From: Streptomyces xanthii
GTDB taxonomy: Bacteria; Actinomycetota; Actinomycetes; Streptomycetales; Streptomycetaceae
Assembly: GCF_014621695.1 (NCBI RefSeq)
Contig: NZ_CP061281.1
Coordinates: forward strand, 6,944,001-7,008,000
Direction of reading: 5' to 3'
Length of the DNA stretch: 64,000 bases
Shown: positions 27,791 through 37,038 of the stretch, piece after piece
How positions within the stretch are numbered: the first letter of the stretch is position 1
How the letters are laid out: every line of letters begins with the position of its first letter
The notes under the pieces: model-generated
What the model saw: the letters and a program-made list of their open reading frames with translations, nothing else
Database searches by the model: none
Told to the model about the DNA's origin: nothing
Made by a program: the position numbers and the translations under genes

Positions 27791-27820
27791 GGGGCCCGGG
27801 ACCGTACGGTCCCGGGCCCC
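27791..27820. terminator. 30-bp perfect palindromic terminator
   Basis: GGGGCCCGGGACCGT (27791-27805) is followed directly by its exact complement. It lies between the convergent lactonase and chelatase genes, followed by TCTC on the plus strand, and would terminate both. Confidence 0.85.
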
Positions 27821-27835
27821 TCTCGGTGCTTCGGC

Positions 27836-28771
27836 TCAGCTGCCGGAGACGGCCGGCTGCGGCGTGATGCCCAGTGCCGTCGTGTACTTCGACAGCGCGA
27901 GCTTGCCCATCGCCGGGTACGCGCCGAGCGGCTCCGCGGCGGCGCAGCCCGCGTCCTTGACGGCGGCCTCGAGGACGCTCGGGTCCAGCTCGGGGCCGAT
28001 CAGGTACGGGGCCAGCGCCAGGTTCTGCGAGCCGGAGGCGCGCAGCTGCTCGGCGGTCGCGGCGACGGCGCCCTCCGCGTCCAGCGCGGCGGCGATCACC
28101 GGGACGGCCAGACGGGCGGCGAGCAGCATGCCGGTGATGCCGGCCGCCTGCACGGCCTCCTCGCCGCCCACTGCGGCGAGGATGATGCCGTCGGCGGCCG
28201 TGGCCACCGTGAACAGACGGGCGCGGTCGGCGCGGGCCAGGCCCGCCTCCGACAGACGCACGTGCAGGCCCTCCGCGAGCAGCGGGTGCGGGCCGAGCAC
28301 GTCGGTCAGCTCGGCCGGGACGCGGCTGTCCGCGATGCCCTGGCGGATCTGGCGGATCTGCGCGTTGTCCGGGCCGGCGAGCAGCGGCACGACGACCGCG
28401 ACGGGGCCCTCGGGCGCCTTCGCCTCGACGCCGGCGGCGACGGCCTGCTCGTAGCGGGCGGTGCGCTCCTTCGCGGCGTGCGCGAGCACGGACGCGAGGG
28501 ACGGGAACTCGGCGGACACCGGGAAGTCGGTGACCTCACCCTCGACGAACCCCACACGGGCGTCCAGGCCGGGAAGCTCCGAGCGCGCGATGCTGACGAC
28601 CTCGTCGGCCAGCATGCGCGTGGCGGCGCTGGGCGTGCCGGGCACGGCCAGAACGAGGGACGGCGCGCCCTCGGGGGCGGCCACGGGTTCCGGCCGGCGG
28701 TGCCGTCCGGGCTGACGGGGTCGCGGCATTCGTACAGGCAGGCCGGATGCGGGCCCAGTGGGGGAGCTCAT
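27836..28771 (-). CDS. Sirohydrochlorin chelatase (CbiX-like)
   Basis: A 311-residue cobalto-/ferrochelatase-type protein that would insert Fe or Co into sirohydrochlorin for siroheme or cobalamin. Two CbiX-like halves are visible: LVLAVPGTPSAATRMLADEV with ARVGFVEGEVTDFP near 50-95, and the second from about 165. VVVPLLAGPDNAQIRQIRQGI is the strand that normally holds a metal His (VPLFLxxGxH); here a plain AGPDN replaces the His, so catalysis may be altered. The N-terminal 45 residues are Pro/Arg-rich. ATG 28771 is set by the MSSPTG start common in Streptomyces homologues (from memory). Confidence 0.8.
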   Translation of the reverse strand: MSSPTGPASGLPVRMPRPRQPGRHRRPEPVAAPEGAPSLVLAVPGTPSAATRMLADEVVSIARSELPGLDARVGFVEGEVTDFPVSAEFPSLASVLAHAAKERTARYEQAVAAGVEAKAPEGPVAVVVPLLAGPDNAQIRQIRQGIADSRVPAELTDVLGPHPLLAEGLHVRLSEAGLARADRARLFTVATAADGIILAAVGGEEAVQAAGITGMLLAARLAVPVIAAALDAEGAVAATAEQLRASGSQNLALAPYLIGPELDPSVLEAAVKDAGCAAAEPLGAYPAMGKLALSKYTTALGITPQPAVSGS

Positions 28772-28980
28772 GCGGCCGCATGCTACTGGCTCTCCGGGCA
28801 TCGTTGTTCGGTCAGGGGGCGGCTGAGCGGTATCCGTCCGCGATTGTCCGTTCAGTCGTGGAGAGTGTGAATGTCCAGGTCCGGGGGGTGTGTGGGGGAG
28901 TAAAGGGAGGCGTCCCCTTCGGTGCGGGCGGGACGGCAGTGGTGCGGGAGGCGCCCGGTGCCACCGGGTGGAGTGATGCG

Positions 28981-29002
28981 GGCGGGCCTCCCCGGCCCCG
29001 CC
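28981..29002 (-). terminator. Hairpin after the kinase gene
   Basis: GGCGGG (28981-28986) and CCCGCC (28997-29002) with a 10-nt loop, 11 bp beyond the minus-strand stop at 29013. The rest of the 28772-29012 gap shows nothing else. Confidence 0.45.
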
Positions 29003-29012
29003 TCGGGCGCCC

Positions 29013-29990
29013 CTACGGCACGAACAGCAGCCGGCCGTCCCGCGGCAGACGGAGCCCGTCGCTCGCCAGGGCCGCCGCGATCACCAGGGCGCCGTGCAGG
29101 GGGTCGCCCGCGGCGGGGGTGAGCTCGGCCTTGGGGAGCTGGGCCGTGAGTTCGCGGTGGAGCGGGTCCAGGAGCGGAGCGCCCATGTTGAAGAGGCCGC
29201 CGGTCAGGGCGACCTCGCCGCCGTCCGCCGGGCACACCGCCGCCGCCGACTCCGCGATGTGCCGCGCCGCGTCCCGCAGGATCGACGCCGCGACGGGGTC
29301 GGAGGGGGCGCAAGCCGCCACGTCGGGGGCGAACGCGGCGAGGGCCGCCGGGCGGTCCGCGCGCGGGTAGATCCGGCCGGGGAGCTCGCCCGCCGGGCCG
29401 AACCGCTCCTCGGCGCGCGCGAGCAGCGCGGCGCTGCCGCCGCGCCGCCCGTCGAACGCGCGCATCGCCGCCGCGAGCCCCGCCTGCCCGATCCAGGCGC
29501 CGCCCCCGCAGTCGCCCAGCAGATGTCCCCAGCCGTCCGCCCGCCGCCAGGAGCCGAGATCCGTGCCGAGGGCGATCATCCCGGTGCCCGCCGCGACGAC
29601 CGCGCCGGGCCGCTGGCCGAGCGCGCCCGCGTACGCGGTGACCCCGTCGGCGGCCAGCGCGAGCCGCCCGACGCCCAGTTCGCGGGCGAGCGCGGCCGGA
29701 AGCTCCGCGCGCAGCCCGTCGCCGAGGGTCGCCATCCCGGCCGCGCCCACGACCAGGGCGACCGGGACGGGATCGCCCGCCCCGGCCAGCAACTCCCGCG
29801 CCATCGGCAGCAGAAGCTCCAGCATGTGCGCGGGGTCGATACCCGCCGCCGACGTCCGTACGGGGGTGGCGGAGCGGGTCGAGACGGCGCCGGCCGGGTC
29901 GGCGGCCTCGGCGAGGGCGACCCGGAGCCCGGAGCCGCCCGAGTCCACGCCGAGCACGTACCGTCCGCCGGGTTCGTTCGCTGGACGCAA
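29013..29990 (-). CDS. BadF/BcrA-type N-acetylglucosamine kinase
   Basis: A 325-residue actin-fold sugar kinase. The phosphate-1 motif is YVLGVDSGGSGLRVAL at 10-25, phosphate-2 is VVAAGTGMIALG near 120, WGHLLGDCGGGAWIG is the adenosine/sugar loop, and VALTGGLFNMG closes the ATP site. The likely reaction is GlcNAc plus ATP to GlcNAc-6-phosphate. TTG 29990 is chosen because GAGGAGG lies 8 nt upstream; longer in-frame starts lack one. It faces away from ung across 100 bp. A DasR-like site in the window suggests amino-sugar metabolism nearby, but none is seen at this promoter. Confidence 0.83.
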   Translation of the reverse strand: MRPANEPGGRYVLGVDSGGSGLRVALAEAADPAGAVSTRSATPVRTSAAGIDPAHMLELLLPMARELLAGAGDPVPVALVVGAAGMATLGDGLRAELPAALARELGVGRLALAADGVTAYAGALGQRPGAVVAAGTGMIALGTDLGSWRRADGWGHLLGDCGGGAWIGQAGLAAAMRAFDGRRGGSAALLARAEERFGPAGELPGRIYPRADRPAALAAFAPDVAACAPSDPVAASILRDAARHIAESAAAVCPADGGEVALTGGLFNMGAPLLDPLHRELTAQLPKAELTPAAGDPLHGALVIAAALASDGLRLPRDGRLLFVP

Positions 29991-30090
29991 CGGGTTTCCT
30001 CCTCGCCGGTGACCTTGGTGGACGAACAGTAGCGCCGGGGCCCGGCGGGCGGGCGCGGAGTGTCGGTGTGGGCCAGTAGGGTGACGCACT

Positions 30091-30768
30091 GTGGCACCAA
30101 GACCGTTGAATGAACTTGTCGAAGCAGGCTGGGCGAAGGCCCTGGACCCTGTGGCCGGACGCATCGCCGGGATGGGCGACTTCCTGCGGGCCGAGATCGC
30201 GGCAGGCCGGACGTACCTGCCGTCGGGGGCGAACGTCCTGCGCGCCTTCCAGCAGCCCTTCGACGACGTACGCGTGCTGATCGTCGGTCAGGACCCCTAT
30301 CCCACACCGGGGATGGCGATCGGACTCAGCTTCGCCGTCGCCCCGGAGGTCCGTCAGCTGCCGGGCAGCCTGATCAACATCTATCGGGAGCTCGGCGCCG
30401 ACCTCGGCCTGCCCCCGCCGTCGAACGGTGACCTGACCCCGTGGACGAAGCAGGGCGTGCTGCTGCTCAACAGGGCGCTCACCACGGCCCCGCGCAAGCC
30501 CGCCGCGCACCGCGGCAAGGGCTGGGAAGAGGTCACCGAGCAGGCCATCCGGGCCCTCGCCGCCCGCGGCACCCCGCTGGTGTCGATCCTGTGGGGCCGC
30601 GACGCCCGCAACCTGCGGCCGCTGCTCGGCGACCTCCCGGCGATCGAGTCGGCTCACCCGTCGCCGATGTCGGCGGACCGCGGGTTCTTCGGCTCGCGCC
30701 CGTTCAGCCGGGCCAACGACCTGCTGGCGCGCCAGGGGGCCCGGCCCGTGGACTGGAGCCTTCCGTAG
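30091..30768 (+). CDS. ung: Uracil-DNA glycosylase, family 1
   Basis: A 225-residue base-excision-repair enzyme that removes uracil from DNA. All family-1 motifs are present: GQDPYPTPG with catalytic Asp at 66-74, the [19 protein letters not shown] stretch with the uracil-binding Asn, and [21 protein letters not shown] with catalytic His. The length is normal. The start is GTG 30091. The final 115 bases overlap, tail to tail, the 3' end of the convergent MFS gene. Confidence 0.95.
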   Translation: MAPRPLNELVEAGWAKALDPVAGRIAGMGDFLRAEIAAGRTYLPSGANVLRAFQQPFDDVRVLIVGQDPYPTPGMAIGLSFAVAPEVRQLPGSLINIYRELGADLGLPPPSNGDLTPWTKQGVLLLNRALTTAPRKPAAHRGKGWEEVTEQAIRALAARGTPLVSILWGRDARNLRPLLGDLPAIESAHPSPMSADRGFFGSRPFSRANDLLARQGARPVDWSLP

Positions 30769-31940
30769 GACGGGGCGACGGGTGACTCCGGCGTCACCCG
30801 GAGGTGGAGCGCGGCGAGCAGCAGGCAGAGGGCGGCCATCGTGCACCACAGCGCCGTCACGCCCGTACGGGCCAGGAGCTGGGTGCCCAGCAGGGGAGCG
30901 AGGGTCGCCGCGACTCCCCAGCCGCACCCGAACACGGCCAGGTAGCGGCCGCTCGCCCCGGCGGGCGCGAGGCTCGTGACCAGGGCGTAGACCCGGCCCA
31001 TGACCAACAGGTCGCCGAGGCTCCACACGGCGGCGGAGGCCAGCAGCGCCGGCAGGGACCGGCCGAGCGCGTAGCCCGTCAGGCCCGCGGCCAGCAGCAC
31101 ATGGGCCGACGCGAGCGCCGCGCGCGTCGAGAGCCGGGTCAGGCGCCGGGCCCGTACGAGCAGCGGCTGCGCGAGCACGGTGGTCGCGGCCGCCGCCGTG
31201 AACAGCAGTCCCGCGTCCGCGGCCGCCCGGCCCTGCCGCTCCAGCGCGAGCGGCAGCGTCATCACGGTCTGCTGGTTGATCAGCGCGTACGCGGTGCCGA
31301 GCGCCAGGACGGTCAGCAGCGCCCGGTCGCGCAGCGGCCGTACGGCGGTGGCGGCCTGCCGGGCGGGTGCCGTCGCCCGCCGGTCGCGGGGGAGTGCGAC
31401 GCGGACCAGCAGGGCGCAGGCCAGGCAGGTCACGGCGTCGCAGACGAACAGCCAACGCAGGTCCCAGCGGCCGAGGAGCGCCGCGAGCAGCCCCGCCCCC
31501 ATCGCGCCCGCCGCGAGCGCCGCGCTGAACAGGCTGAAGGCGCGCACCCGTTGGCGCTCCGGCACGGACTCGCCGACGATCGCCTGGCTCGGCGGCTCGT
31601 ACAGCTCGAAGGCGAGCCCGAGCAGCACGGCCCCCGCGACCGCACCCGCCGGCGAGGCCGAGACCGCGATCGTCAACTGGGCCACCGCGCAGCCGCCGAG
31701 CCCGAGCAGGATCGTCGTCCGGGGGCCGATCCGGTCCGCGAGGTAGCCGCCGGCCAGGCGCGACGGAATCGTGGCGAGCCCGAACGCGGCGGTGACGAGC
31801 CCCGCGGTCGTCAGCCCCGCCCCGTGGTCGGCGGAGATGAGCGCGGTGAGGAAGGGGAGGGAGAAGGCGCCCAGCTGGTTCACGGTCCGGGCGAGCAGCA
31901 GCATGCGTACGGTGCGGGGCAGAGGCTCGGGGCGGGACAC
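30654..31940 (-). CDS. MFS transporter
   Basis: A 428-residue major-facilitator efflux-type protein with 12 predicted helices. The loop 2-3 signature [17 protein letters not shown] near 64-80 is the family A motif. The C-terminal 40 residues ([20 protein letters not shown] onward) are hydrophilic and encoded entirely antisense to ung, so the original stop may have been lost and the frame now runs to 30654. ATG 31940 is divergent from the CGNR regulator, and a 10-bp inverted repeat lies between them. The substrate is unknown; drug or metabolite export controlled by the neighbour is the simplest guess. Confidence 0.85.
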   Translation of the reverse strand: MSRPEPLPRTVRMLLLARTVNQLGAFSLPFLTALISADHGAGLTTAGLVTAAFGLATIPSRLAGGYLADRIGPRTTILLGLGGCAVAQLTIAVSASPAGAVAGAVLLGLAFELYEPPSQAIVGESVPERQRVRAFSLFSAALAAGAMGAGLLAALLGRWDLRWLFVCDAVTCLACALLVRVALPRDRRATAPARQAATAVRPLRDRALLTVLALGTAYALINQQTVMTLPLALERQGRAAADAGLLFTAAAATTVLAQPLLVRARRLTRLSTRAALASAHVLLAAGLTGYALGRSLPALLASAAVWSLGDLLVMGRVYALVTSLAPAGASGRYLAVFGCGWGVAATLAPLLGTQLLARTGVTALWCTMAALCLLLAALHLRVTPESPVAPSYGRLQSTGRAPWRASRSLARLNGREPKNPRSADIGDG

Positions 31941-31947
31941 GACACCT

Positions 31948-31983
31948 CACGTCACTGGTAAAGTCCGGTACGGCAGTGATGTG
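31948..31983. promoter_or_regulatory. Inverted repeat between MFS and CGNR genes
   Basis: CACGTCACTG (31948-31957) and CAGTGATGTG (31974-31983) are complementary at 9 of 10 bases with a 16-bp spacer. It lies between the divergent starts and is a likely operator. Confidence 0.5.
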
Positions 31984-32014
31984 GACGCTAGACGAGTGAG
32001 AGGTAACCGGTCAA

Positions 32015-32581
32015 GTGCTGTTCGACAGTCACATGAAGGCGCTGCTCGACGCGTCGGCGGCGCTCGTCAACGCGCTGACCGACGGCGAGGTGCGGGGTCG
32101 CCCCTACGCCGCTCCCGAGGGGGCCGAACGCGTGGGCGCGGTCCGCGCCGCGCTCTCCGCCGGCGCCGACCTCGAACAGGACGCGGCCGACCGACTGGCC
32201 GCCACCGCACGCGCGTTGCGTACCGTCTTCGAGGCCGTGGCCGCCGACGACCTCGACGCCGCGGCCCCCGCGCTGAACGCGCTGCTCCGCGACACCGGCG
32301 CCCGCCCCCAGCTCGACCGCTCCCCGGGCGAGCCCTGGCAGGTCCACTTCCACGGCTCCGAAGACTCCTACGCCGTCGGCTGGAGCGCCGGCTGCGCGAC
32401 CGGCCTGGCCATGGCCCTCGGCGGCGACTACGCGGGCCGGCTCGGGGTCTGCGCGGCGCCCCGCTGCGACCGGGTCTACGTGGACACGTCGCGCAACGCG
32501 GGCCGCCAGTTCTGCTCGACGGCTTGTCAGAACCGGGTCAAGGCCGCCGCGTTCCGCGCCCGGCGCACCAGCGCCTCGTAG
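32015..32581 (+). CDS. CGNR zinc-finger (ABATE domain) regulator
   Basis: A 188-residue protein. Residues 8-120 form the helical ABATE stress-response domain (SAALVNALTDGE opens it); residues 148-182 form the C-terminal zinc finger with CAAPRCDRVYVD, RQFCSTACQNR, where CQNR replaces the canonical CGNR. The finger probably binds nucleic acid, so it is thought to be a transcription factor. GTG 32015 has AGAGGTAACC upstream. The divergent MFS gene is the likely target. Confidence 0.86.
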   Translation: MLFDSHMKALLDASAALVNALTDGEVRGRPYAAPEGAERVGAVRAALSAGADLEQDAADRLAATARALRTVFEAVAADDLDAAAPALNALLRDTGARPQLDRSPGEPWQVHFHGSEDSYAVGWSAGCATGLAMALGGDYAGRLGVCAAPRCDRVYVDTSRNAGRQFCSTACQNRVKAAAFRARRTSAS

Positions 32582-32596
32582 GGCGGTGGCTCGACG

Positions 32597-33580
32597 TCAG
32601 GGGGTGGCGGGAGACCCGGTCGACGTCCTGACGAGGAGTTCGACCGGGAGCAGTTGATGGGTCGCGGACTCGCCGCGGGAACCCGCCGCGAGTTCGAGCA
32701 GCCGCTCGACCGTACGGCGGCCCGCCTCCGCCGCCGGGACGTGCAGCGCCGTGATGTCGGGCAGTGCCAGACCCGCGGCCGACAGGTCGTCGGCGCAGGC
32801 GAGGCTGAAGTCCCCGGGTGCGCTGAGCCCCAGGGTCGTCATGCGGTGCAGGAGGCCGAGCAGCAGCGTGCTGCTGTACGCGACGACGGCGGTGGCCCCG
32901 GTCTCGAGCACCGCGTCCGTCGCCCGGACCCCGGCCTCGAACTCCGGCGGATACGGCGTCAGCGCGACGACCTCGCGGTCGGGGACCGACTCGCGCAGGG
33001 CGCGCAGACGTCGCGGATCCAGCCAGGAACCGGCGTCGGGGCCGCCGAGATAGGCGATCCGCCGGTGCCCGAGACCGGCCAGATGCGCGCCGAGCCCGGT
33101 CATCCCGGCGGGGGTGTCGATGACCACCGAACTGGCGCCGCGCACCCGCCGGTTGAGGGTCACGAGCGGCAGCCGGCGCGCCACGGCCGCCAGGGTGTCC
33201 CCGGTCGAGCGCGGGCCCGCCGCCGCGAACCCGTCCACCCGGTCCGCGAGCCGGTCCATGAGCGCCTTCTCGCGCTCGGGCGAGCCGTCGGTGACCACCA
33301 CGATCAGCTCGCACCCGGCTTTCTCGGCGGCCTCCTGGGCCCCGGCGATCACCGGTGCGTAGAACGGGTTCGCGAGGGAGGGGACGCTGAAGGCCAGCAG
33401 TCCGGTCCGGCCGGTGACGAGGGCGCGGGCGGCCGCGTTGTGCCGGTAGCCGAGTTCCTCGGCCGCGGCCAGCACCCGGTGGCGGGTCGACTCCGAGATC
33501 ATGTCCGGGCGGCTCAGCGCGCGGGACACGGTGGACGCCGAGACGCCGGCCGCCCGGGCCACATCCTCCAGCCGCGCCAT
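32597..33580 (-). CDS. LacI family transcriptional regulator
   Basis: A 327-residue repressor. The headpiece is at 1-48 (VARAAGVSASTVSRALSRPDMIS, with the hinge AARALVTGRTGLLAFSVPSLANPFYAPVI), and a periplasmic-binding-fold effector domain follows, ending EAGRRTVERLLELA. It is divergent from an NCS2 purine permease and adenine deaminase. The perfect LacI-type operator TGCAA-ACGC-TTGCA (33682-33695) lies in the gap near the permease start. A purine or its derivative is therefore the likely effector, although LacI members more often bind sugars. Confidence 0.9.
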   Translation of the reverse strand: MARLEDVARAAGVSASTVSRALSRPDMISESTRHRVLAAAEELGYRHNAAARALVTGRTGLLAFSVPSLANPFYAPVIAGAQEAAEKAGCELIVVVTDGSPEREKALMDRLADRVDGFAAAGPRSTGDTLAAVARRLPLVTLNRRVRGASSVVIDTPAGMTGLGAHLAGLGHRRIAYLGGPDAGSWLDPRRLRALRESVPDREVVALTPYPPEFEAGVRATDAVLETGATAVVAYSSTLLLGLLHRMTTLGLSAPGDFSLACADDLSAAGLALPDITALHVPAAEAGRRTVERLLELAAGSRGESATHQLLPVELLVRTSTGSPATP

Positions 33581-33681
33581 CCTTGCCTCCCCTTCGCGGG
33601 GATCATGATCTGGAAGGGCACCTTTATCAGGCCCTTACACACATCCCCTTTACGTGCCCACGGTCTGTCCGTACTCTATCG

Positions 33682-33695
33682 TGCAAACGCTTGCA
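33682..33695. promoter_or_regulatory. LacI-type operator
   Basis: TGCAA-ACGC-TTGCA with the central CG typical of LacI/GalR sites. It lies 17 bp upstream of the permease ATG and so overlaps its promoter. Confidence 0.72.
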
Positions 33696-33711
33696 TTGAT
33701 GATGAGGAGTA

Positions 33712-35046
33712 ATGGTGGCGACAACTGAGAGTGAGCCGAGAACCACCTCGGCTGTCGACCGCATGTTCCGGTTGCGGGAGCGCGGCACGTCCGTGCGCAC
33801 GGAGGTCCTCGCGGGCGTCAGCATGTTCCTCGCGTCGGCCTACGTCGTGGTCGTGGTGCCCGGCATGCTCGCCGGCGCTGGAGTGCCGCACGCGGCGGCG
33901 ACCACCGCGGTCATTGTCACCGTCGTCCTGGCGACCCTGTTCATGGGCTTCTACGCCAACCTGCCGTTCGTCCTGGCCCCCGGCCTCGGCGGCGTGGCAC
34001 TGGTGGCCGTCACCCTGATCCAGCACGACCACGTGCCCTACGACGTGGCCATGGGCATGGTGCTCTGGTCCGGCGTCGCCTTCCTGCTCCTGACGCTGCT
34101 CGGCGTGCGCCAGCTGGTCTCGCGGATCATCCCCGACTGCGTGCGCCTCGCGATCGGCCCCGCGATCGGCCTCTACATCGCCCTGCTCGGCTTCCGCTCG
34201 GCCGGCCTGATCGAGTTCGGCCCGAAGGGCATGAAGCTCGGCGAGCTCACCGCCGCCCCGGGCCTGCTGACCGTCGCGGGCCTGTGCCTGGTGACGGCCC
34301 TGGCCTCCCGCAAGGTGCCCGGCACGCTGCTCATCACCATGGTGGCGCTGACGATCGTCGCGATCCCGCTCGGTGTCGCCGAACTGCCCGACTCCTGGTT
34401 CGAGCTGCCCGGCGGCCTCGGCGCGACGGCCTTCCACGTCGACGTGCTGGGCGCGCTCAAGCCCGAGTACCTGCCCTACCTCTTCGCGCTGTTCGCCGCC
34501 GAGTTCTTCTCCGCCACCGGCGTCGTGATGGCCGTCGCCGAGCGCATCGGTCTCACCGACGACCAGGGCAACGTCCCGGACATCAAGAAGCCGTTCCTCG
34601 TCGACTCCGTCAGCATCATCGGCGGCGCGGCCGTCGGCGGTCCCAGCGTGACCACGTACCTGGAGTCCGCCGCGGGCTCCGACAGCGGCGGCCGCACCGG
34701 CCTCACCTCGGTCGTCACCGGGAGCCTCTTCGCCCTGCTGCTGCTCTTCACGCCGGTCGCCACGATGATCCCGGCGGCCGCGACCGCGCCCGTCCTGATC
34801 TTCATCGGCCTGTCCATGCTGGCCGGGCTGCGCAAGATCGACATGACCGACCCGACCGACGCCGTCCCGGCAGCCGTCGTCGTGGCCTGCACCCTCTTCT
34901 GGGGCAACTTCGGCACCGGCATCGCCGCCGGTCTCACCCTCTACGTGCTGATCAAGTCCCTGGCCGGGCGTTTCAGGGAACTGCACCCGGGCCTGTGGGT
35001 CATGCTGCCGTTCCTCGTCTACTTCTTCTACAACTCGGTGCACTGA
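33712..35046 (+). CDS. NCS2 family purine permease (AzgA-like)
   Basis: A 444-residue proton-coupled guanine/hypoxanthine/adenine importer. About 14 hydrophobic segments occur, and the family motifs YVVVVVPGMLAGAGVPHAAA near 43-62, GFYANLPFVLAPGLGGVALV near 79-98 and FLVDSVSIIGGAAVGGPSVTTYLESAAG near 297-324 (substrate-site Glu and Ser/Thr) are intact. ATG 33712 has GAGGAG 3-8 nt upstream. It is followed 83 bp later by adenine deaminase; the two form a purine-salvage unit under the divergent LacI protein. Confidence 0.9.
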   Translation: MVATTESEPRTTSAVDRMFRLRERGTSVRTEVLAGVSMFLASAYVVVVVPGMLAGAGVPHAAATTAVIVTVVLATLFMGFYANLPFVLAPGLGGVALVAVTLIQHDHVPYDVAMGMVLWSGVAFLLLTLLGVRQLVSRIIPDCVRLAIGPAIGLYIALLGFRSAGLIEFGPKGMKLGELTAAPGLLTVAGLCLVTALASRKVPGTLLITMVALTIVAIPLGVAELPDSWFELPGGLGATAFHVDVLGALKPEYLPYLFALFAAEFFSATGVVMAVAERIGLTDDQGNVPDIKKPFLVDSVSIIGGAAVGGPSVTTYLESAAGSDSGGRTGLTSVVTGSLFALLLLFTPVATMIPAAATAPVLIFIGLSMLAGLRKIDMTDPTDAVPAAVVVACTLFWGNFGTGIAAGLTLYVLIKSLAGRFRELHPGLWVMLPFLVYFFYNSVH

Positions 35047-35128
35047 CCGAGCGGCCGCCCGCCGGCCCGCACCACCCAGCCCACGCAACGCCGACTCCCA
35101 CGCTCACGACCATCGATCGGAAGCCCAC

Positions 35129-36826
35129 GTGCACGACATCCGCATCTCCGGGGGACGCGTCGTCTCCGTCTTCACCGGTGAGACCTTCGCCGCCGACGTC
35201 CTCGTCACCGGCTCGGACATCAGCGGAGTCGTGCCGCCCGGGACCGGCGGCGACGCGGCACGGACTATCGACGCGACGGGCCGGCTGATCGTCCCCGGGT
35301 TCATCGACGCGCACATGCACATCGAGAGCTCCTTCCTCACCCCGGCGCCCTTCGCGTGGCTGACGCTGCCGAGGGGCACCACCACGGTCCTCGCCGACCC
35401 GCACGAGATCGTCAACGTCGCCGGGCGCGCGGCCATGCGCTGGATGATCGACGCGGGGCAGGCCACGCCGCAGACGCAGGTGTGGGGCGTGCCGTCCTGC
35501 GTGCCGGCCCTCGCAGGGTTCGAGCACTCGGGCGCGCACCTCGACGCCTCCGATGTCGACGACCTGCTCAAGTGGGACGGCGTACGGGCCCTGGCCGAGG
35601 TCATGGACTACCGCGCCGTCGTCTCCGGCGACCCGCGCATGCACTCCGTCATCGAGGCCGCCCGAGAGCACGGAGCGATCCTCGACGGCCACTGCCCGGG
35701 CCTGTCCGGCGAGGAGCTCAGCCGGTACATGGCCACCGGAATCGACTCCGACCACACCAAGAACACGCCCGAGGTCGTCGTCGAGAAGGCCCGGCTCGGC
35801 ATGACGGTCATGCTCCAGGAGAAGTGCCTGGAGCCCGAGGTGGTGCGGGCGCTGCTCGCGCTGCCGCAGCTGCCGCCGCTGTGCCTGGTCACGGACGACC
35901 TCGCGGCCGACCACATCCTGTCCCACGGCCACCTCGACCACATCGGGCGCGTCGCCGTCGCCGCCGGGCTGCCCGCGCTCGACGCGCTGCGCGCGCTGAC
36001 TTGGACGCCCGCGCAGCGGCTCCGCCTGCCGGACCGGGGTGTCGTGGCCCCGGGCAAGCGGGCCGACCTCGTCCTGCTCGACGGGGCGCTGGAGGACTTC
36101 GCCGTCGACACCGTGCTCGCGGGCGGGCGCGTGGTCGCCTCCGGCGGTCGCGCCGCCTACGACGAGCCGGCCCCGGCCGACCACCCCTTCGCACGGTCCG
36201 TCCATGTCCCCGGCCTCCCGGACGACGAGTACCGCTGGCGCGTCGACCTGGCCGACGGCCGGCACCGCTTCCGCGCCCTGCGCGTCAACCCGGTCGACAC
36301 GTACACCGAGCCGACCGAGGTCGAGCTCGACGTCGTCGACGGCCTCGTCCAGTGGGAGGGCCGCACCGCACTCTGCTGGGTCCGCAACCGGCACGGCCGC
36401 GACCACACCGCCTGTGTGCCCGTGACCGGCATGGACCTCGGCGACGGCGCCGTGACCACCACGTACGCGCACGACAGCCACAACCTCGTCACGCTCGGCA
36501 CCACCGTGACCTCAATGCGGGCGGCGGCGCAGGCCGTGCTCGCCGACGAGGGCGGTGTCGCGGTGGCCCGCGACGGCGCCGTCACCGCGCGGCTGTCCCT
36601 CGGCGTCGGCGGCGTCATGTCCGCCGCCTCCGCCCAGCACGTGGCCGACGCGTCCAGCCGGGTCCGCGACGAACTCGGTGCGTGGGGCTGGCGTCACCGC
36701 AACCCGTTCATGAGCGTGTCGACGCTGACCCTCGCGGTCTCGCCCACGATGAAGATCACGGACCTGGGCCTGGTCGACGTCCTGGCCCGGGACTGGACCC
36801 CGCAGGTCCTGGACAGCTGCCACTAG
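35129..36826 (+). CDS. ade: Adenine deaminase
   Basis: A 565-residue amidohydrolase converting adenine to hypoxanthine and ammonia. The metal motif is GFIDAHMHIESS near 58-69, the bridging Glu lies in RALAEVMDY, and HCPGLSG with SDHT adds further metal ligands. The C-terminal half has the family's own domain with RHRNPFMSVSTLTLAVSP. Length matches Ade (about 570-600). The start is GTG 35129 with only a weak ribosome site (ATCGGAAGCC). It follows the purine permease, which would supply its substrate. Confidence 0.93.
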   Translation: MHDIRISGGRVVSVFTGETFAADVLVTGSDISGVVPPGTGGDAARTIDATGRLIVPGFIDAHMHIESSFLTPAPFAWLTLPRGTTTVLADPHEIVNVAGRAAMRWMIDAGQATPQTQVWGVPSCVPALAGFEHSGAHLDASDVDDLLKWDGVRALAEVMDYRAVVSGDPRMHSVIEAAREHGAILDGHCPGLSGEELSRYMATGIDSDHTKNTPEVVVEKARLGMTVMLQEKCLEPEVVRALLALPQLPPLCLVTDDLAADHILSHGHLDHIGRVAVAAGLPALDALRALTWTPAQRLRLPDRGVVAPGKRADLVLLDGALEDFAVDTVLAGGRVVASGGRAAYDEPAPADHPFARSVHVPGLPDDEYRWRVDLADGRHRFRALRVNPVDTYTEPTEVELDVVDGLVQWEGRTALCWVRNRHGRDHTACVPVTGMDLGDGAVTTTYAHDSHNLVTLGTTVTSMRAAAQAVLADEGGVAVARDGAVTARLSLGVGGVMSAASAQHVADASSRVRDELGAWGWRHRNPFMSVSTLTLAVSPTMKITDLGLVDVLARDWTPQVLDSCH

Positions 36827-36925
36827 GCGGTCGCGTCGCCGGGCGCGCGTTTCGCCGTGGCTGCTCGCGTCCACACGGCGGAGCCGCACAACGACGCAGC
36901 CCGCGCCCCCGAAGGGTCTGCATTT

Positions 36926-36952
36926 CCCTGCTGAGGCGCAGCCTCGTCAGGG
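36926..36952. terminator. Bidirectional hairpin between ade and BNR gene
   Basis: CCCTG-ct-GAGGC (36926-36937) pairs with GCCTC-gt-CAGGG (36941-36952) around GCA. It is followed by GGGCGCGGGGCTG, a short sequence also present in the repeat-rich gap near 59330. Confidence 0.6.
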
Positions 36953-37038
36953 GCGCGGGGCTGTGACACCAGTGGCTCCACCGCGGGCGCGACCAACCCC
37001 CATCGGAGCCGAACGGCGACGACGGCGCGAGGTCCCGG

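Noticed and set aside
28852..31950. A 1,032-codon minus-strand open frame running through kinase, ung and MFS regions
   Set aside because: Amino-acid composition is low-complexity Arg/Gly/Pro, and the frame overlaps three genes with clear family motifs in other frames.
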